DNA from: Galeruca laticollis
Taxonomy: Eukaryota > Arthropoda > Insecta > Coleoptera > Chrysomelidae
DNA length: 64,000 nt
NCBI GenBank assembly: GCA_963921935.1
Contig: OY998185.1
Location: 66,665,717-66,729,716 of the forward strand
Direction of reading: 5' to 3'
Below are positions 13,137 to 25,994 of this stretch, in pieces; position 1 is the first letter of the stretch, and every line of letters begins with the position of its first letter. The notes below the pieces were generated by a model that was not told the DNA's origin, did no database searches, and saw nothing but the letters and a program-made list of their open reading frames with translations. A program made the position numbers and the translations under genes.

Positions 13137-15314
13137 GTATACCTCCTCGCGTTTCTGTTATCCTAATATAAAATCGGATTCTTACTGGAATATCGTGAAT
13201 TATTTCTCAAAAATACTAAGTTTTCGTTAATCTAACGAAATTAGGATTTTGTATCAGGATAACAGAAGAGCGAAGAGGTACACTATCAATTTCTCCTGAT
13301 AATTTGTACACCTCCTCGCGTTTCTGTTATCCTAATACAAAATCGGATTCTTACTGAAATATCGTAAATTATTTCTTAAAAATACTAAGTTTTCGTTCAT
13401 TTAACGAAATTAGGATTTGCTATCAGGATAACAGAAGAGCGAAGAGGTATACTATCAATTGCTCCTGATAATTTGTATACCTCCTCGCATTTCTGTTATC
13501 CTAATACAAAATCGGATACTCACTGGAATATCGTGAAATATTTCGTTAATTTAACGAAATTAGGATTTGGTATAAGGATAACAGACGAGCGAAGAGGTAT
13601 ACTATCAATTGCTCCTGATAATTTGTATACCTCCTCGCGTTTCTGTTATCCTAATATAAAATCGGATTCTTACTGGAATATCGTGAATTATTTCTTAAAA
13701 ATACTAAGTTTTCGTTAATCTAACAAAATTAGGATTTTGTATCAGGATAACAGAAGAGCGAAGAGGTATACTATCAATTTCTCCTGATAATTTGTACACC
13801 TCCTCGCGTTTCTGTTATCCTAATACAAAATCGGATTCTTACTGGAATATCGTAAATTATTTCTCAAAAATACTAAGTTTCCGTTCATTTAACGAAATTA
13901 GGATTTGGTATCAGGATAACAGAAGAGCGTAGAGGTATACTATCATTTGCTCCTGATAATTTGTATACCTCCTCGCGTTTCTGTTATCCTAATACAAAAT
14001 TGGATTCTTACTGAAATATCGTCAATTATTTCTTAAAAATACTAAGCTTTCGTTCATTTAACGAAATTAGGATTTGGTATCAGGATAACAGAGGAACGAA
14101 GAGGTATACTATCAATTGCCCCTGATAATTTGTATACTTCCTCGCGTTTCTGTTATCCTAATACAAAATCGGATTCTTACTGGAATATCGTAAATTATTT
14201 CTTAAAAATACTAAGTTTTCGTTAACTTAACGAAATTAGGATTTGCTATCAGGATGACAGAAGAGCGAAGAGGTATACTATCAATTGCTCCTGATAATTT
14301 GTATACCTCCTCGCATTTCTGTTATCCTAATACAAAATCGGATACTTACTGAAATATCGTAAATTATTTCTCGAAAATACTAAGTTTTCGTTAATTTAAC
14401 GAAATTAGGATTTGCTATCAGGATAACAGAAGAGCGAAGAGGTATACTATCAATTGCTCCTGATAATTTGTATACCTCCTCGCATTTCTGTTATCCTAAT
14501 ACAAAATCGGATACTTACTGAAATATCGTAAATTATTTCTTAAAAATACTAAGTTTTCGTTAATTTAACGAAATTAGGATTTTGTATCAGGATAACAGAA
14601 GAGCGAAGAGGTATACTATCAATTGCTCCTGATAATTTGTATACCTCCTCGCGTTTCTGTTATCCTAATACAAAATCGGATTCTTACTGGAATATCGTCA
14701 ATAATTTTTAAAAAATACTAAGGTCTCGTTAATTTAACGAAATTAGGATTTGGTATCAGGATAATAGAAGAGCGAAGAGGTATACTATCAATTGCTCCTT
14801 ATAATTTGTATACCTCCTCGCGTTTCTGTTATCCTAATACAAAATCGGATTGTTACTGGAATATCGTAAATTATTTCTTAAAAATACTAAGTTTTCGTTC
14901 ATTTAACGAAATTAGGATTTGGTATCAGGATAACAGAAGAGCGGAGAGGTATACTATCAATTGCTCCTGATAATTTGTACACCTCCTCGCGTTTCTGTTA
15001 TCCTAATACAAAATCGGATTCTCACTGAAATATCGTAAATTATTCCTTGGAAATACTAAGGTTTCGTTCATTTAACGAAATTAGGATTTGGTATCAGGAT
15101 AATAGAAGAGCGAAGAGGTATACTACCAATTGCTCCTTATAATTTGTATACCTCCTCGCGTTTCTGTTATCCTAATACAAAATCGGATTCTTACTGGAAT
15201 ATCGTGAATTATTTCTTAAAAATACTAAGTTTTCGTTCATTTAACGAAATTAGGATTTGGTATCAGGATAATAGAAGAGCGAAGAGGTATACTATCAATT
15301 GCTCCTTATAATTT

Positions 15315-18300
15315 GTATACCTCCTCGCGTTTCTGTTATCCTAATACAAAATCGGATTCTTACTGGAATATCGTAAATTATTTCTTAAAAATACTAAGTT
15401 TTCGTTCATTTAACGAAATTGGGATTTGGTATCAGGATAACAGTAGAGCGAAGAGGTATACTATCAATTGCTCCTTATAATTTGTATACCTCCTCGCATT
15501 TCTGTTATCCTAATACAAAATCGGATACTTACTGAAATATCGTAAATTATTTCTCAAAAATACCAAGTTTCCGTTAATTTGCCATCAGGATAACAGAAGA
15601 GCGAAGAGGTATACTATCAATTGCTCCTGATAATTTGTATACCTCCTCGCATTTCTGTTATCCTAATACAAAATCGGATACTTACTGAAATATCGTAAAT
15701 TATTTCTTAGAAATACTAAGTTTTCGTTAATTTAACGAAATTAGGATTTTGTATCAGGATAACAGAAGAGCGAAGAGGTATACTATCAATTGCTCCTGAT
15801 AATTTGTACACCTCCTCGCGTTTCTGTTATCCTAATACAAAATCGGATTCTTACTGGAATATCGTGAATTATTTCTTAAAAATACTAAAATTTCGTTAAT
15901 TTATGAAATCAGGATTTGGTATCAGGATAATAGAAGAGCGAAGAGGTATACTATCAACTGCTCCTGATAATTTGTATACCTCCTCGCGTTTCTGTTATCC
16001 TAATACAAAATCGGATTCTTACTGGAATATCGTAAATTATTTCTTAAAAATACTAAGTTTTCGTTCATTTACCGAAATTAGGATTTGGTATCAGGATAAC
16101 AGAAGAGCGAAGAGGTTTACTATCAATTGCTCCTGATAATTTGTATAACTCCTCGCGTTTCTGTTATCCTAATACAAAATCGGATACTAACTGGAATATC
16201 GTGAATTATTTCTTAAAAATACTAAGTTTTCTTTAATTTTACGAAATTAGGATTTGCTATCAGGATAACAGAAGAGCGAAGAGGTATACTATCAATTGCT
16301 CCTGATAATTTGTATACCTCCTCGCATTTCTGTTATCCTAATACAAAATCGGATACTCACTAGAATATCGTAAATTATTTCGTTAATTTAACGAAATTAG
16401 GATTTGGTATAAGGATAACAGACGAGCGAAGAGGTATACTTTCAATTGCTCCTGATAATTTGTATACCTCCTCGCGTTTCTGTTATCCTAATATAAAATC
16501 GGATTCTTACTGGAATATCGTGAATTATTTCTTAAAAATACTAAGTTCTCGTTAATCTAACGAAATTAGGATTTTGTATCAGGATAACAGAAGAGCGAAG
16601 AGGTACACTATCAATTTCTCCTGATAATTTGTACACCTCCTCGCGTTTCTGTTATCCTAATACAAAATCGGATTCTTACTGAAATATCGTAAATTATTTC
16701 TTAAAAATACTAAGTTTTCGTTCATTTAACGGAATTAGGATTTGCTATCAGGATAACAGAAGAGCGAAGAGGTATACTATCAATTGCTCCTGATAATTTG
16801 TATACCTCCTCGCATTTCTGTTATCCTAATACAAAATCGGATACTCACTGGAATATCGTGAAATATTTCGTTAATTTAACGAAATTAGGATTTGGTATAA
16901 GGATAACAGACGAGCGAAGAGGTATACTATCAATTGCTCCTGATAATTTGTATACCTCCTCGCGTTTCTGTTATCCTAATATAAAATCGGATTCTCACTG
17001 GAATATCGTAAATAATTTCTTAAAAATACTAAGTTTTCGTTCATTTAACGAAATTAGGATTTGCTATCAGGATAACAGACGAGCGAAGAGGTATACTATC
17101 AATTGCTCCTGATAATTTGTATACCTCCTCGCGTTTCTGTTATCCTAATATAAAATCGGATTCTTACTGGAATATCGTAAATTATTTCTCAAAAATACAA
17201 AGTTTTCGTTAATCTAACGAAATTAGGATTTGGTATCAGGATAACAGAAGAGCGAAGAGGTACACTATCAATTTCTCCTGATAATTTGTACACCTCCTCG
17301 CGTTTCTGTTATCCTAATACAAAATCAGATTCTTACTGAAATATCGTAAATTATTTCTTAAAAATACTAAGTTTTCGTTCATTTAACGAAATTAGGATTT
17401 GGTATCAGGATAACAGAAGAGCGAAGAGTTATACTATCAATTGCTCCTGATAATTTGTATACCTCCTCGCGTTTCTGTTATCCTAATACAAAATCGGATT
17501 TTTACTGAAATATAGTAATATATTTCTTAAAAATACTAAGTTTCCGTTCATTTAACGGAATTAGGATTTGGTATCAGGATAACAGAAGAGCGAAGAGGTA
17601 TACTATCAATTGCTCCTGATAATTTGTATACCCCCTCGCGTTTCTGTTATCCTAATATAAAATCGGATTCTCACTGGAATATCGTAAATAATTTCTTAAA
17701 AATACTAAGTTTTCGTTCATTTAACGAAATTAGGATTTGCTATCAGGATAACAGACGAGCGAAGAGGTATACTATCAATTGCTCCTGATAATTTGTATAC
17801 CTCCTCGCGTTTCTGTTATCCTAATATAAAATCGGATTCTTACTGGAATATCGTAAATTATTTCTCAAAAATACTAAGTTTTCGTTAATCTAACGAAATT
17901 AGGATTTGGTATCAGGATAACAGAAGAGCGAAGAGGTACACTATCAATTTCTCCTGATAATTTGTACACCTCCTCGCGTTTCTGTTATCCTAATACAAAA
18001 TCAGATTCTTACTGAAATATCGTAAATTATTTCTTAAAAATACTAAGTTTTCGTTCATTTAACGAAATTAGGATTTGGTATCAGGATAACAGAAGAGCGA
18101 AGAGTTATACTATCAATTGCTCCTGATAATTTGTATACCTCCTCGCGTTTCTGTTATCCTAATACAAAATCAGATTTTTACTGAAATATAGTAATATATT
18201 TCTTAAAAATACTAAGTTTCCGTTCATTTAACGGAATTAGGATTTGGTATCAGGATAACAGAAGAGCGAAGAGGTATACTATCAATTGCTCCTGATAATT

Positions 18301-19989
18301 TGTATACCTCCTCGCGTTTCTGTTATCCTAATATAAAATCGGATTCTCACTGGAATATCGTAAATAATTTCTTAAAAATACTAAGTTTTCGTTCATTTAA
18401 CGAAATTAGGATTTGCTATCAGGATAACAGACGAGCGAAGAGGTATACTATCAATTGCTCCTGATAATTTGTATACCTCCTCGCGTTTCTGTTATCCTAA
18501 TATAAAATCGGATTCTTACTGGAATATCGTAAATCATTTCTCAAAAATACTAAGTTTTCGTTAATCTAACGAAATTAGGATTTGGTATCAGGATAACAGA
18601 AGAGCGAAGAGGTACACTATCAATTTCTCCTGATAATTTGTACACCTCCTCGCGTTTCTGTTATCCTAATACAAAATCAGATTCTTACTGAAATATCGTA
18701 AATTATTTCTTAAAAATACTAAGTTTTCGTTCATTTAACGAAATTAGAATTTGGTATCAGGATAACAGAAGAGCGAAGAGTTATACTATCAATTGCTCCT
18801 GATAATTTGTATACCTCCTCGCGTTTCTGTTATCCTAATACAAAATCGGATTTTTACTGAAATATAGTAATATATTTCTTAAAAATACTAAGTTTCCGTT
18901 CATTTAACGGAATTAGGATTTGGTATCAGGATAACAGAAGAGCGAAGAGGTATACTATCAATTGCTCCTGATAATTTGTATACCTCCTCGCGTTTCTGTT
19001 ATCCTAATACAAAATCGGATTCTTACTGGAATATCGTAAATTATTTCTTAAAAATACTAAGTTTTCGTTCATTTAACGGAATTAGGATTTGGTATCAGGA
19101 TAACAGAAGAGCGAAGAGGTATACTATCAATTGCTCCTGATAATTTGTATACCTCCTCGCGTTTCTGTTATCCTAATACAAAATCGGATTCTTACTGGAA
19201 TATCGTAAATTATTTCTTAAAAATACTAAGTTTTCGTTCATTTAACGGAATTAGGATTTGGTATCAGGATAACAGAAGAGCGAAGAGGTATACTATCAAT
19301 TGCTCCTGATAATTTGTATACCTCCTCGCGTTTCTGTTATCCTAATACAAAATCGGATTCTTACTGGAATATCGTAAATTATTTCTTAAAAATACTAAGT
19401 TTTCGTTCATTTATCGAAATTAGGATTTGGTATCAGGATAACAGAAGAGCGAAGAGGTATACTATCAATTGCTCCTGATAATTTGTATACCTCCTCGCGT
19501 TTCTGTTATCCTAATACTAAATCGGATTTTTAGTGGAAAATAGTAAATTATTTCTTAAAAATACTAAGTTTTCGTTCATTTAACGAAATTAGGATTTGGT
19601 ATCAGGATAACAAGAGCGAAGAGGTATACTATCATTTGCTCCTGATAATTTGTATACCTTCTCGCGTTTCTGTTATCCTAATACAAAATCGGATTTTTAC
19701 TGAAATATAGTAATATAATTCTTAAAAATACTAAGTTTTCGTTCATTTAAAGAAATTAGAATTTGGCATCAGGATAACAGAGGAGCGAAGAGGTATACTA
19801 TCAATTGCCCCTGATAATTTGTATACCTCCTCGCGTTTCTGTTATCCTAATACAAAATCAGATTCTTACTGAAATATCGTAAATTATTTCTTAAAAATAC
19901 TAAGTTTTCGTTCATTTAACGAAATTAGGATTTGGTATCAGGATAACAGAAGAGCGAAGAGTTATACTATCAATTGCTCCTTATAATTT
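15315..19989 (+). repeat. Higher-order repeat, 28-mer, copy 1 (4675 bp)
   Basis: This unit and the one starting at 19990 share the same succession of variants at a constant 4675-bp offset: CAGTAGAGCG, the 153-bp monomer (15484 and 20159), CATTTATGAAAT (15903 and 20578), two 150-bp monomers (16312 and 16800 against 20987 and 21475), a tripled 4-mer, and the TTTTAGTGG marker (19485 and 24160). The length is 28 x 169 less 57, accounted for by deletions of 16, 1, 19, 19 and 2 bp. Its left part is also copy 2 of the 20-mer, so this unit looks like the 20-mer enlarged by added monomers. Confidence 0.85.
16950..18977 (+). repeat. 4-mer higher-order repeat, three tandem copies (676 bp each)
   Basis: Copies are 16950-17625, 17626-18301 and 18302-18977. 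Each has the order: (a) TATAAAATCGG with CTCACTGG and AGACGAGCG; (b) TATAAAATCGG with TTTCTCAAAAATAC, AATCTAACG and GGTACACTATCAATTTCTCC; (c) GTACACC with AAAATCAGATTC and AGAGTTATAC; (d) GATTTTTACTGAAATATAG with AACGGAATT. AGAGTTATAC recurs at exactly 676-bp spacing (17425, 18101, 18777). Few differences separate copies, such as ATACAAAG in copy 1 against ATACTAAG. Confidence 0.9.
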
Positions 19990-22900
19990 GTATACCTCCT
20001 CGCGTTTCTGTTATCCTAATACAAAATCGGATTCTTACTGGAATATCGTAAATTATTTCTCAAAAATACTAAGTTTTCGTTCATTTAACGAAATTAGGAT
20101 TTGGTATCAGGATAACAGTAGAGCGAAGAGGTATACTATCAATTGCTCCTTATAATTTGTATACCTCCTCGCATTTCTGTTATCCTAATACAAAATCGGA
20201 TACTTACTGAAATATCGTAAATTATTTCTCAAAAATACTAAGTTTCCGTTAATTTGCCATCAGGATAACAGAAGAGCGAAGAGGTATACTATCAATTGCT
20301 CCTGATAATTTGTATACCTCCTCGCATTTCTGTTATCCTAATACAAAATCGGATACTTACTGAAATATCGTAAATTATTTCTTAAAAATACTAAGTTTTC
20401 GTTAATTTAACGAAATTAGGATTTTGTATCAGGATAACAGAAGAGCGAAGAGGTATACTATCAATTGCTCTTGATAATTTGTACACCTCCTCGCGTTTCT
20501 GTTATCCTAATACAAAATCGGATTCTTACTGAAATATCGTGAATTATTTCTTAAAAATACTAAAATTTCGTTCATTTATGAAATCAGGATTTGGTATCAG
20601 GATAATAGAAGAGCGAAGAGGTATACTATCAATTGCTCCTGATAATTTGTATACCTCCTCGCGTTTCTGTTATCCTAATACAAAATCGGATTCTTACTGG
20701 AATATCGTAAATTATTTCTTAAAAATACTAAGTTTTCGTTCATTTACCGAAATTAGGATTTGGTATCAGGATAACAGAAGAGCGAAGAGGTTTACTATCA
20801 ATTGCTCCTGATAATTTGTATACCTCCTCGCGTTTCTGTTATCCTAATACAAAATCGGATACTTACTGGAATATCGTGAATTATTTCTCAAAAATACTAA
20901 GTTTTCTTTAATTTTACGAAATTAGGATTTGCTATCAGGATAACAGAAGAGCGAAGAGGTATACTATCAATTGCTCCTGATAATTTGTATACCTCCTCGC
21001 ATTTCTGTTATCCTAATACAAAATCGGATACTCACTAGAATATCGTAAATTATTTCGTTAATTTAACGAAATTAGGATTTGGTATAAGGATAACAGACGA
21101 GCGAAGAGGTATACTTTCAATTGCTCCTGATAATTTGTATACCTCCTCGCGTTTCTGTTATCCTAATATAAAATCGGATTCTTACTGGAATATCGTGAAT
21201 TATTTCTTAAAAATACTAAGTTTTCGTTAATCTAACGAAATTAGGATTTTGTATCAGGATAACAGAAGAGCGAAGAGGTACACTATCAATTTCTCCTGAT
21301 AATTTGTACACCTCCTCGCGTTTCTGTTATCCTAATACAAAATCGGATTCTTACTGAAATATCGTAAATTATTTCTTAAAAATACTAAGTTTTCGTTCAT
21401 TCAACGAAATTAGGATTTGCTATCAGGATAACAGAAGAGCGAAGAGGTATACTATCAATTGCTCCTGATAATTTGTATACCTCCTCGCATTTCTGTTATC
21501 CTAATACAAAATCGGATACTCACTGGAATATCGTGAAATATTTCGTTAATTTAACGAAATCAGGATTTGGTATAAGGATAACAGACGAGCGAAGAGGTAT
21601 ACTATCAATTGCTCCTGATAATTTGTATACCTCCTCGTGTTTCTGTTATCCTAATATAAAATCGGATTCTCACTGGAATATCGTAAATAATTTCTTAAAA
21701 ATACTAAGTTTTCGTTCATTTAACGAAATTAGGATTTGCTATCAGGATAACAGACGAGCGAAGAGGTATACTATCAATTGCTCCTGATAATTTGTATACC
21801 TCCTCGCGTTTCTGTTATCCTAATATAAAATCGGATTCTTACTGGAATATCGTAAATTATTTCTCAAAAATACAAAGTTTTCGTTAATCTAACGAAATTA
21901 GGATTTGGTATCAGGATAACAGAAGAGCGAAGAGGTACACTATCAATTTCTCCTGATAATTTGTACACCTCCTCGCATTTCTGTTATCCTAATACAAAAT
22001 CAGATTCTTACTGAAATATCGTAAATCATTTCTTAAAAATACTAAGTTTTCGTTCATTTAACGAAATTAGGATTTGGTATCAGGATAACAGAAGAGCGAA
22101 GAGTTATACTATCAATTGCTCCTGATAATTTGTATACCTCCTCGCGTTTCTGTTATCCTAATACAAAATCGGATTTTTACTGAAATATAGTAATATATTT
22201 CTTAAAAATACTAAGTTTCCGTTCATTTAACGGAATTAGGATTTGGTATCAGGATAACAGAAGAGCGAAGAGGTATACTATCAATTGCTCCTGATAATTT
22301 GTATACCCCCTCGCGTTTCTGTTATCCTAATATAAAATCGGATTCTCACTGGAATATCGTAAATAATTTCTTGAAAATACTAAGTTTTCGTTCATTTAAC
22401 GAAATTAGGATTTGCTATCAGGATAACAGACGAGCGAAGAGGTATACTATCAATTGCTCCTGATAATTTGTATACCTCCTCGCGTTTCTGTTATCCTAAT
22501 ATAAAATCGGATTCTTACTGGAATATCGTAAATTATTTCTCAAAAATACTAAGTTTTCGTTAATCTAACGAAATTAGGATTTGGTATCAGGATAACAGAA
22601 GAGCGAAGAGGTACACTATCAATTTCTCCTGATAATTTGTACACCTCCTCGCGTTTCTGTTATCCTAATACAAAATCAGATTCTTACTGAAATATCGTAA
22701 ATTATTTCTTAAAAATACTAAGTTTTCGTTCATTTAACGAAATTAGGATTTGGTATCAGGATAACAGAAGAGCGAAGAGTTATACTATCAATTGCTCCTG
22801 ATAATTTGTATACCTCCTCGCGTTTCTGTTATCCTAATACAAAATCGGATTTTTACTGAAATATAGTAATATATTTCTTAAAAATACTAAGTTTCCGTTC

Positions 22901-24590
22901 ATTTAACGGAATTAGGATTTGGTATCAGGATAACAGAAGAGCGAAGAGGTATACTATCAATTGCTCCTGATAATTTGTATACCTCCTCGCGTTTCTGTTA
23001 TCCTAATATAAAATCGGATTCTCACTGGAATATCGTAAATAATTTCTTAAAAATACTAAGTTTTCGTTCATTTAACGAAATTAGGATTTGCTATCAGGAT
23101 AACAGACGAGCGAAGAGGTATACTATCAATTGCTCCTGATAATTTGTATACCTCCTCGCGTTTCTGTTATCCTAATATAAAATCGGATTCTTACTGGAAT
23201 ATCGTAAATCATTTCTCAAAAATACTAAGTTTTCGTTAATCTAACGAAATTAGGATTTGGTATCAGGATAACAGAAGAGCGAAGAGGTACACTATCAATT
23301 TCTCCTGATAATTTGTACACCTCCTCGCGTTTCTGTTATCCTAATACAAAATCAGATTCTTACTGAAATATCGTAAATTATTTCTTAAAAATACTAAGTT
23401 TTCGTTCATTTAACGAATTTAGGATTTGGTATCAGGATAACAGAAGAGCGAAGAGTTATACTATCAATTGCTCCTGATAATTTGTATACCTCCTCGCGTT
23501 TCTGTTATCCTAATACAAAATCGGATTTTTACTGAAATATAGTAATATATTTCTTAAAAATACTAAGTTTCCGTTCATTTAACGGAATTGGGATTTGGTA
23601 TCAGGATAACAGAAGAGCGAAGAGGTATACTATCAATTGCTCCTGATAATTTGTATACCTCCTCGCGTTTCTGTTATCCTAATACAAAATCGGATTCTTA
23701 CTGGAATATCGTAAATTATTTCTTAAAAATACTAAGTTTTCGTTCATTTAACGGAATTAGGATTTGGTATCAGGATAACAGAAGAGCGAAGAGGTATACT
23801 ATCAATTGCTCCTGATAATTTGTATACCTCCTCGCGTTTCTGTTATCCTAATACAAAATCGGATTCTTACTGGAATATCGTAAATTATTTCTTAAAAATA
23901 CTAAGTTTTCGTTCATTTAACGGAATTAGGATTTGGTATCAGGATAACAGAAGAGCGAAGAGGTATACTATCAATTGCTCCTGATAATTTGTATACCTCC
24001 TCGCGTTTCTGTTATCCTAATACAAAATCGGATTCTTACTGGAATATCGTAAATTATTTCTTAAAAATACTAAGTTTTCGTTCATTTAACGAAATTAGGA
24101 TTTGGTATCAGGATAACAGAAGAGCGAAGAGGTATACTATCAATTGCTCCTGATAATTTGTATACCTCCTCGCGTTTCTGTTATCCTAATACAAAATCGG
24201 ATTTTTAGTGGAAAATAGTAAATTATTTCTTGAAAATACTAAGTTTTCGTTCATTTAACGAAATTAGGATTTGGTATCAGGATAACAAGAGCGAAGAGGT
24301 ATACTATCATTTGCTCCTGATAATTTGTATACCTTCTCGCGTTTCTGTTATCCTAATACAAAATCGGATTTTTACTGAAATATAGTAATATAATTCTTAA
24401 AAATACTAAGTTTTCGTTCATTTAAAGAAATTAGAATTTGGCATCAGGATAACAGAGGAGCGAAGAGGTATACTATCAATTGCCCCTGATAATTTGTATA
24501 CCTCCTCGCGTTTCTGTTATCCTAATACAAAATCAGATTCTTGCTGAAATATCGTAAATTATTTCTTATAAATACTAAGTTTTCGTTCAT
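19990..24590 (+). repeat. Higher-order repeat, 28-mer, copy 2
   Basis: Matches copy 1 marker by marker at +4675 bp until the AAAATCAGATTC monomer at 24496, whose second half switches to TTTAAAGAAATT and GTGTCAGG. Small differences from copy 1 include TACCAAG in copy 1 against TACTAAG here (153-bp monomer) and CTCGTGTTT at about 21636. The copies are not identical but differ at few sites by eye. Confidence 0.82.
21625..23652 (+). repeat. Second set of the tripled 4-mer (676 bp each)
   Basis: Copies start at 21625, 22301 and 22977 and repeat the same four monomer types as 16950-18977, displaced by 4675 bp. Copy-specific marks of the first set reappear here, such as ATACAAAG in the first copy, CCCCCTCGCG at the start of the second and AAATCATTTC in the third. 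The triplication therefore came before the 28-mer duplication. Confidence 0.88.
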
Positions 24591-25340
24591 TTAAAGAAAT
24601 TAGGATTTGGTGTCAGGATAACAGAGGAGCGAAGAGGTATATTATCAATTGCCCCTGATAATTTGTATACCTCCTCGCGTTTCTGTTATCCTAATACAAA
24701 ATAGCATTCTTACTGGAATATCGTAAATTATTTCTTAAAAACACTAAGTTTTCGTTAATCTAACAAAATTAGGATTTTGTATCAGGATAACAGAAGAACG
24801 AAGAGGTATACTATCAATTGCTCCTGATAATTTGTACACCTTCTCCCGTTTCTGTTATCCTAATACAAAATCGATTTCTTACTGAAATGTAGTTGATTAT
24901 TTCTTAAAAATACTAAGTTTTCGTTCATTCAAAGAAATTAGGATTTGGTATCAGAATAACAGAGGAGCGAAGAGGTATACTATCAATTGCCCCTGATAAT
25001 TTGTATACCTCCTCGCGTTTCTGTTATCCTAATACAAAATCGGATTCTTACTGGAATATCGTAAATTATTTCTTAAAAATACTAAGTTTTCGTTAATTTA
25101 ATGAAATTAGGATTTGGTATCAGGATAACAGAAGAGCGAAGAGGTATACTATCAATTGCTCCTGATAATTTGTATACCTCCTCGCGTTTCTGTTATCCTA
25201 AGACAAAATCGGATTTTTACGGAAATATAGTAAATTATTTCTCAAAAATACTAAGTTTTCGTTCATTTAACAAAATCAGGATTTGGTATCAGGATAATAG
25301 AAAAGCGAAGAGGTATACTATCAATTGCTCCTGATAATTT
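24590..25340 (+). repeat. Unphased satellite monomers between two HOR blocks
   Basis: These monomers carry variants that are common further right (GTGTCAGG, AAAATAGCATTC, ACACCTTCTCCCG with ATAGTTGATTA, AATGAAATTAGG, AAGACAAAATCGG with TTTTTACGG). They match the families at about 33.1-36.1 kb and 41.7-49.6 kb more than their immediate neighbours, so this looks like a small outlier of those families. Nothing other than satellite is present. Confidence 0.7.
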
Positions 25341-25847
25341 GTATGCCTCCTCGCGTTTCTGTTATCCTAATACAAAAACGGATTTTTACTGAAATATAGT
25401 AATATATTTCTTAAAAATACTAAGTTTTCGTTCATTTAACGGAATTAGGATTTGGTATCAGGATAACAGAAGAGCGAAGAGGTATACTATCAATTGCTCC
25501 TGATAATTTGTATACCTCCTCGCGTTTCTGTTATCCTAATACAAAATCGGATTCTTACTAGAATATCGTAAATTATTTCTTAAAAATACTAAGTTTTCGT
25601 TCATTTACCGAAATTAGGATTTGGTATCAGGATAACAGAAGAGCGAAGAGGTATACTATCAATTGCTCCTGATAATTTGTATACCTCCTCGCGTTTCTGT
25701 TATCCTAATACAAAATCGGATTCTTACTGGAATATCGTAAATTATTTCTTAAAAATACTAAGTTTTCGTTCATTTAACGGAATTAGGATTTGGTATCAGG
25801 ATAACAGAAGAGCGAAGAGGTATACTATCAATTGCTCCTGATAATTT

Positions 25848-25994
25848 GTATACCTCCTCGCGTTTCTGTTATCCTAATACAAAATCGGATTCTTACTGGA
25901 ATATCGTAAATTATTTCTTAAAAATACTAAGTTTTCGTTCATTTAACGAAATTAGGATTTGGTATCAGGATAACAGAAGAGCGAAGAGGTATAC
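25848..25994. repeat. Intra-monomer inverted repeat, 39-bp arms around a 69-bp interior
   Basis: The left arm (25848-25886) and the reverse complement of the right arm (25956-25994) agree at 34 of 39 positions, with mismatches at arm positions 10, 15, 16, 29 and 34. The longest uninterrupted matches are CTGTTATCCT against AGGATAACAG and GTATACCTC against GAGGTATAC. The same arrangement is present in essentially every monomer, including the 167-bp class; the 150- and 153-bp classes keep both arms but shorten the interior. The single-stranded form could fold into a long imperfect hairpin and the duplex could extrude a cruciform. Whether it does so in the cell cannot be read from sequence. Confidence 0.93.
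25933..25951. repeat. Short interior hairpin TTTCGTT / AACGAAA
   Basis: Monomer positions 86-92 (TTTCGTT) and 98-104 (AACGAAA) are perfect inverted repeats around CATTT. In the frequent variant with TTAATTTAACG the stem lengthens to nine base pairs around one central T, giving a 19-bp palindrome. It lies inside the 69-bp interior but is centred at about 95, not at the axis of the large inverted repeat (about 74). Variants AACGGAA, AAAGAAA, AATGAAA and ACCGAAA weaken the stem in some families. Confidence 0.9.

Larger units (their letters stand above)
10700..16980 (+). repeat. Higher-order repeat, 20-mer pair (3325-bp offset)
   Basis: Copy 1 covers about 10700-13650 and copy 2 about 13850-16980. 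Landmarks 3325 bp apart are AAGGTCTCG (11395 and 14720), CATTTATGAAAT with its 1-bp deletion (12578 and 15903), and the 150-bp short monomers (12987 and 16312; 13475 and 16800). At the left end the offset drops to 3155 (AGCGTAGAGG at 10771 and 13926) because copy 2 holds one extra monomer and copy 1 has a 1-bp deletion in GATTCAACTGG near 11020. The right ends diverge after the second 150-bp monomer. Confidence 0.8.

Noticed and set aside
13301..17300. Compensatory changes between arms (GTACACC on the left, GGTACAC on the right)
   Set aside because: The two changes fall at different positions of the arm, so together they do not restore pairing; they look like independent substitutions.
25933..25951. 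CENP-B box in TTTCGTT...CGGAA or CGAAA
   Set aside because: Only the TTCG half agrees with the core nTTCGnnnnAnnCGGGn. The second half lacks CGGG and the spacing is 9 instead of 7, and the central A is missing.
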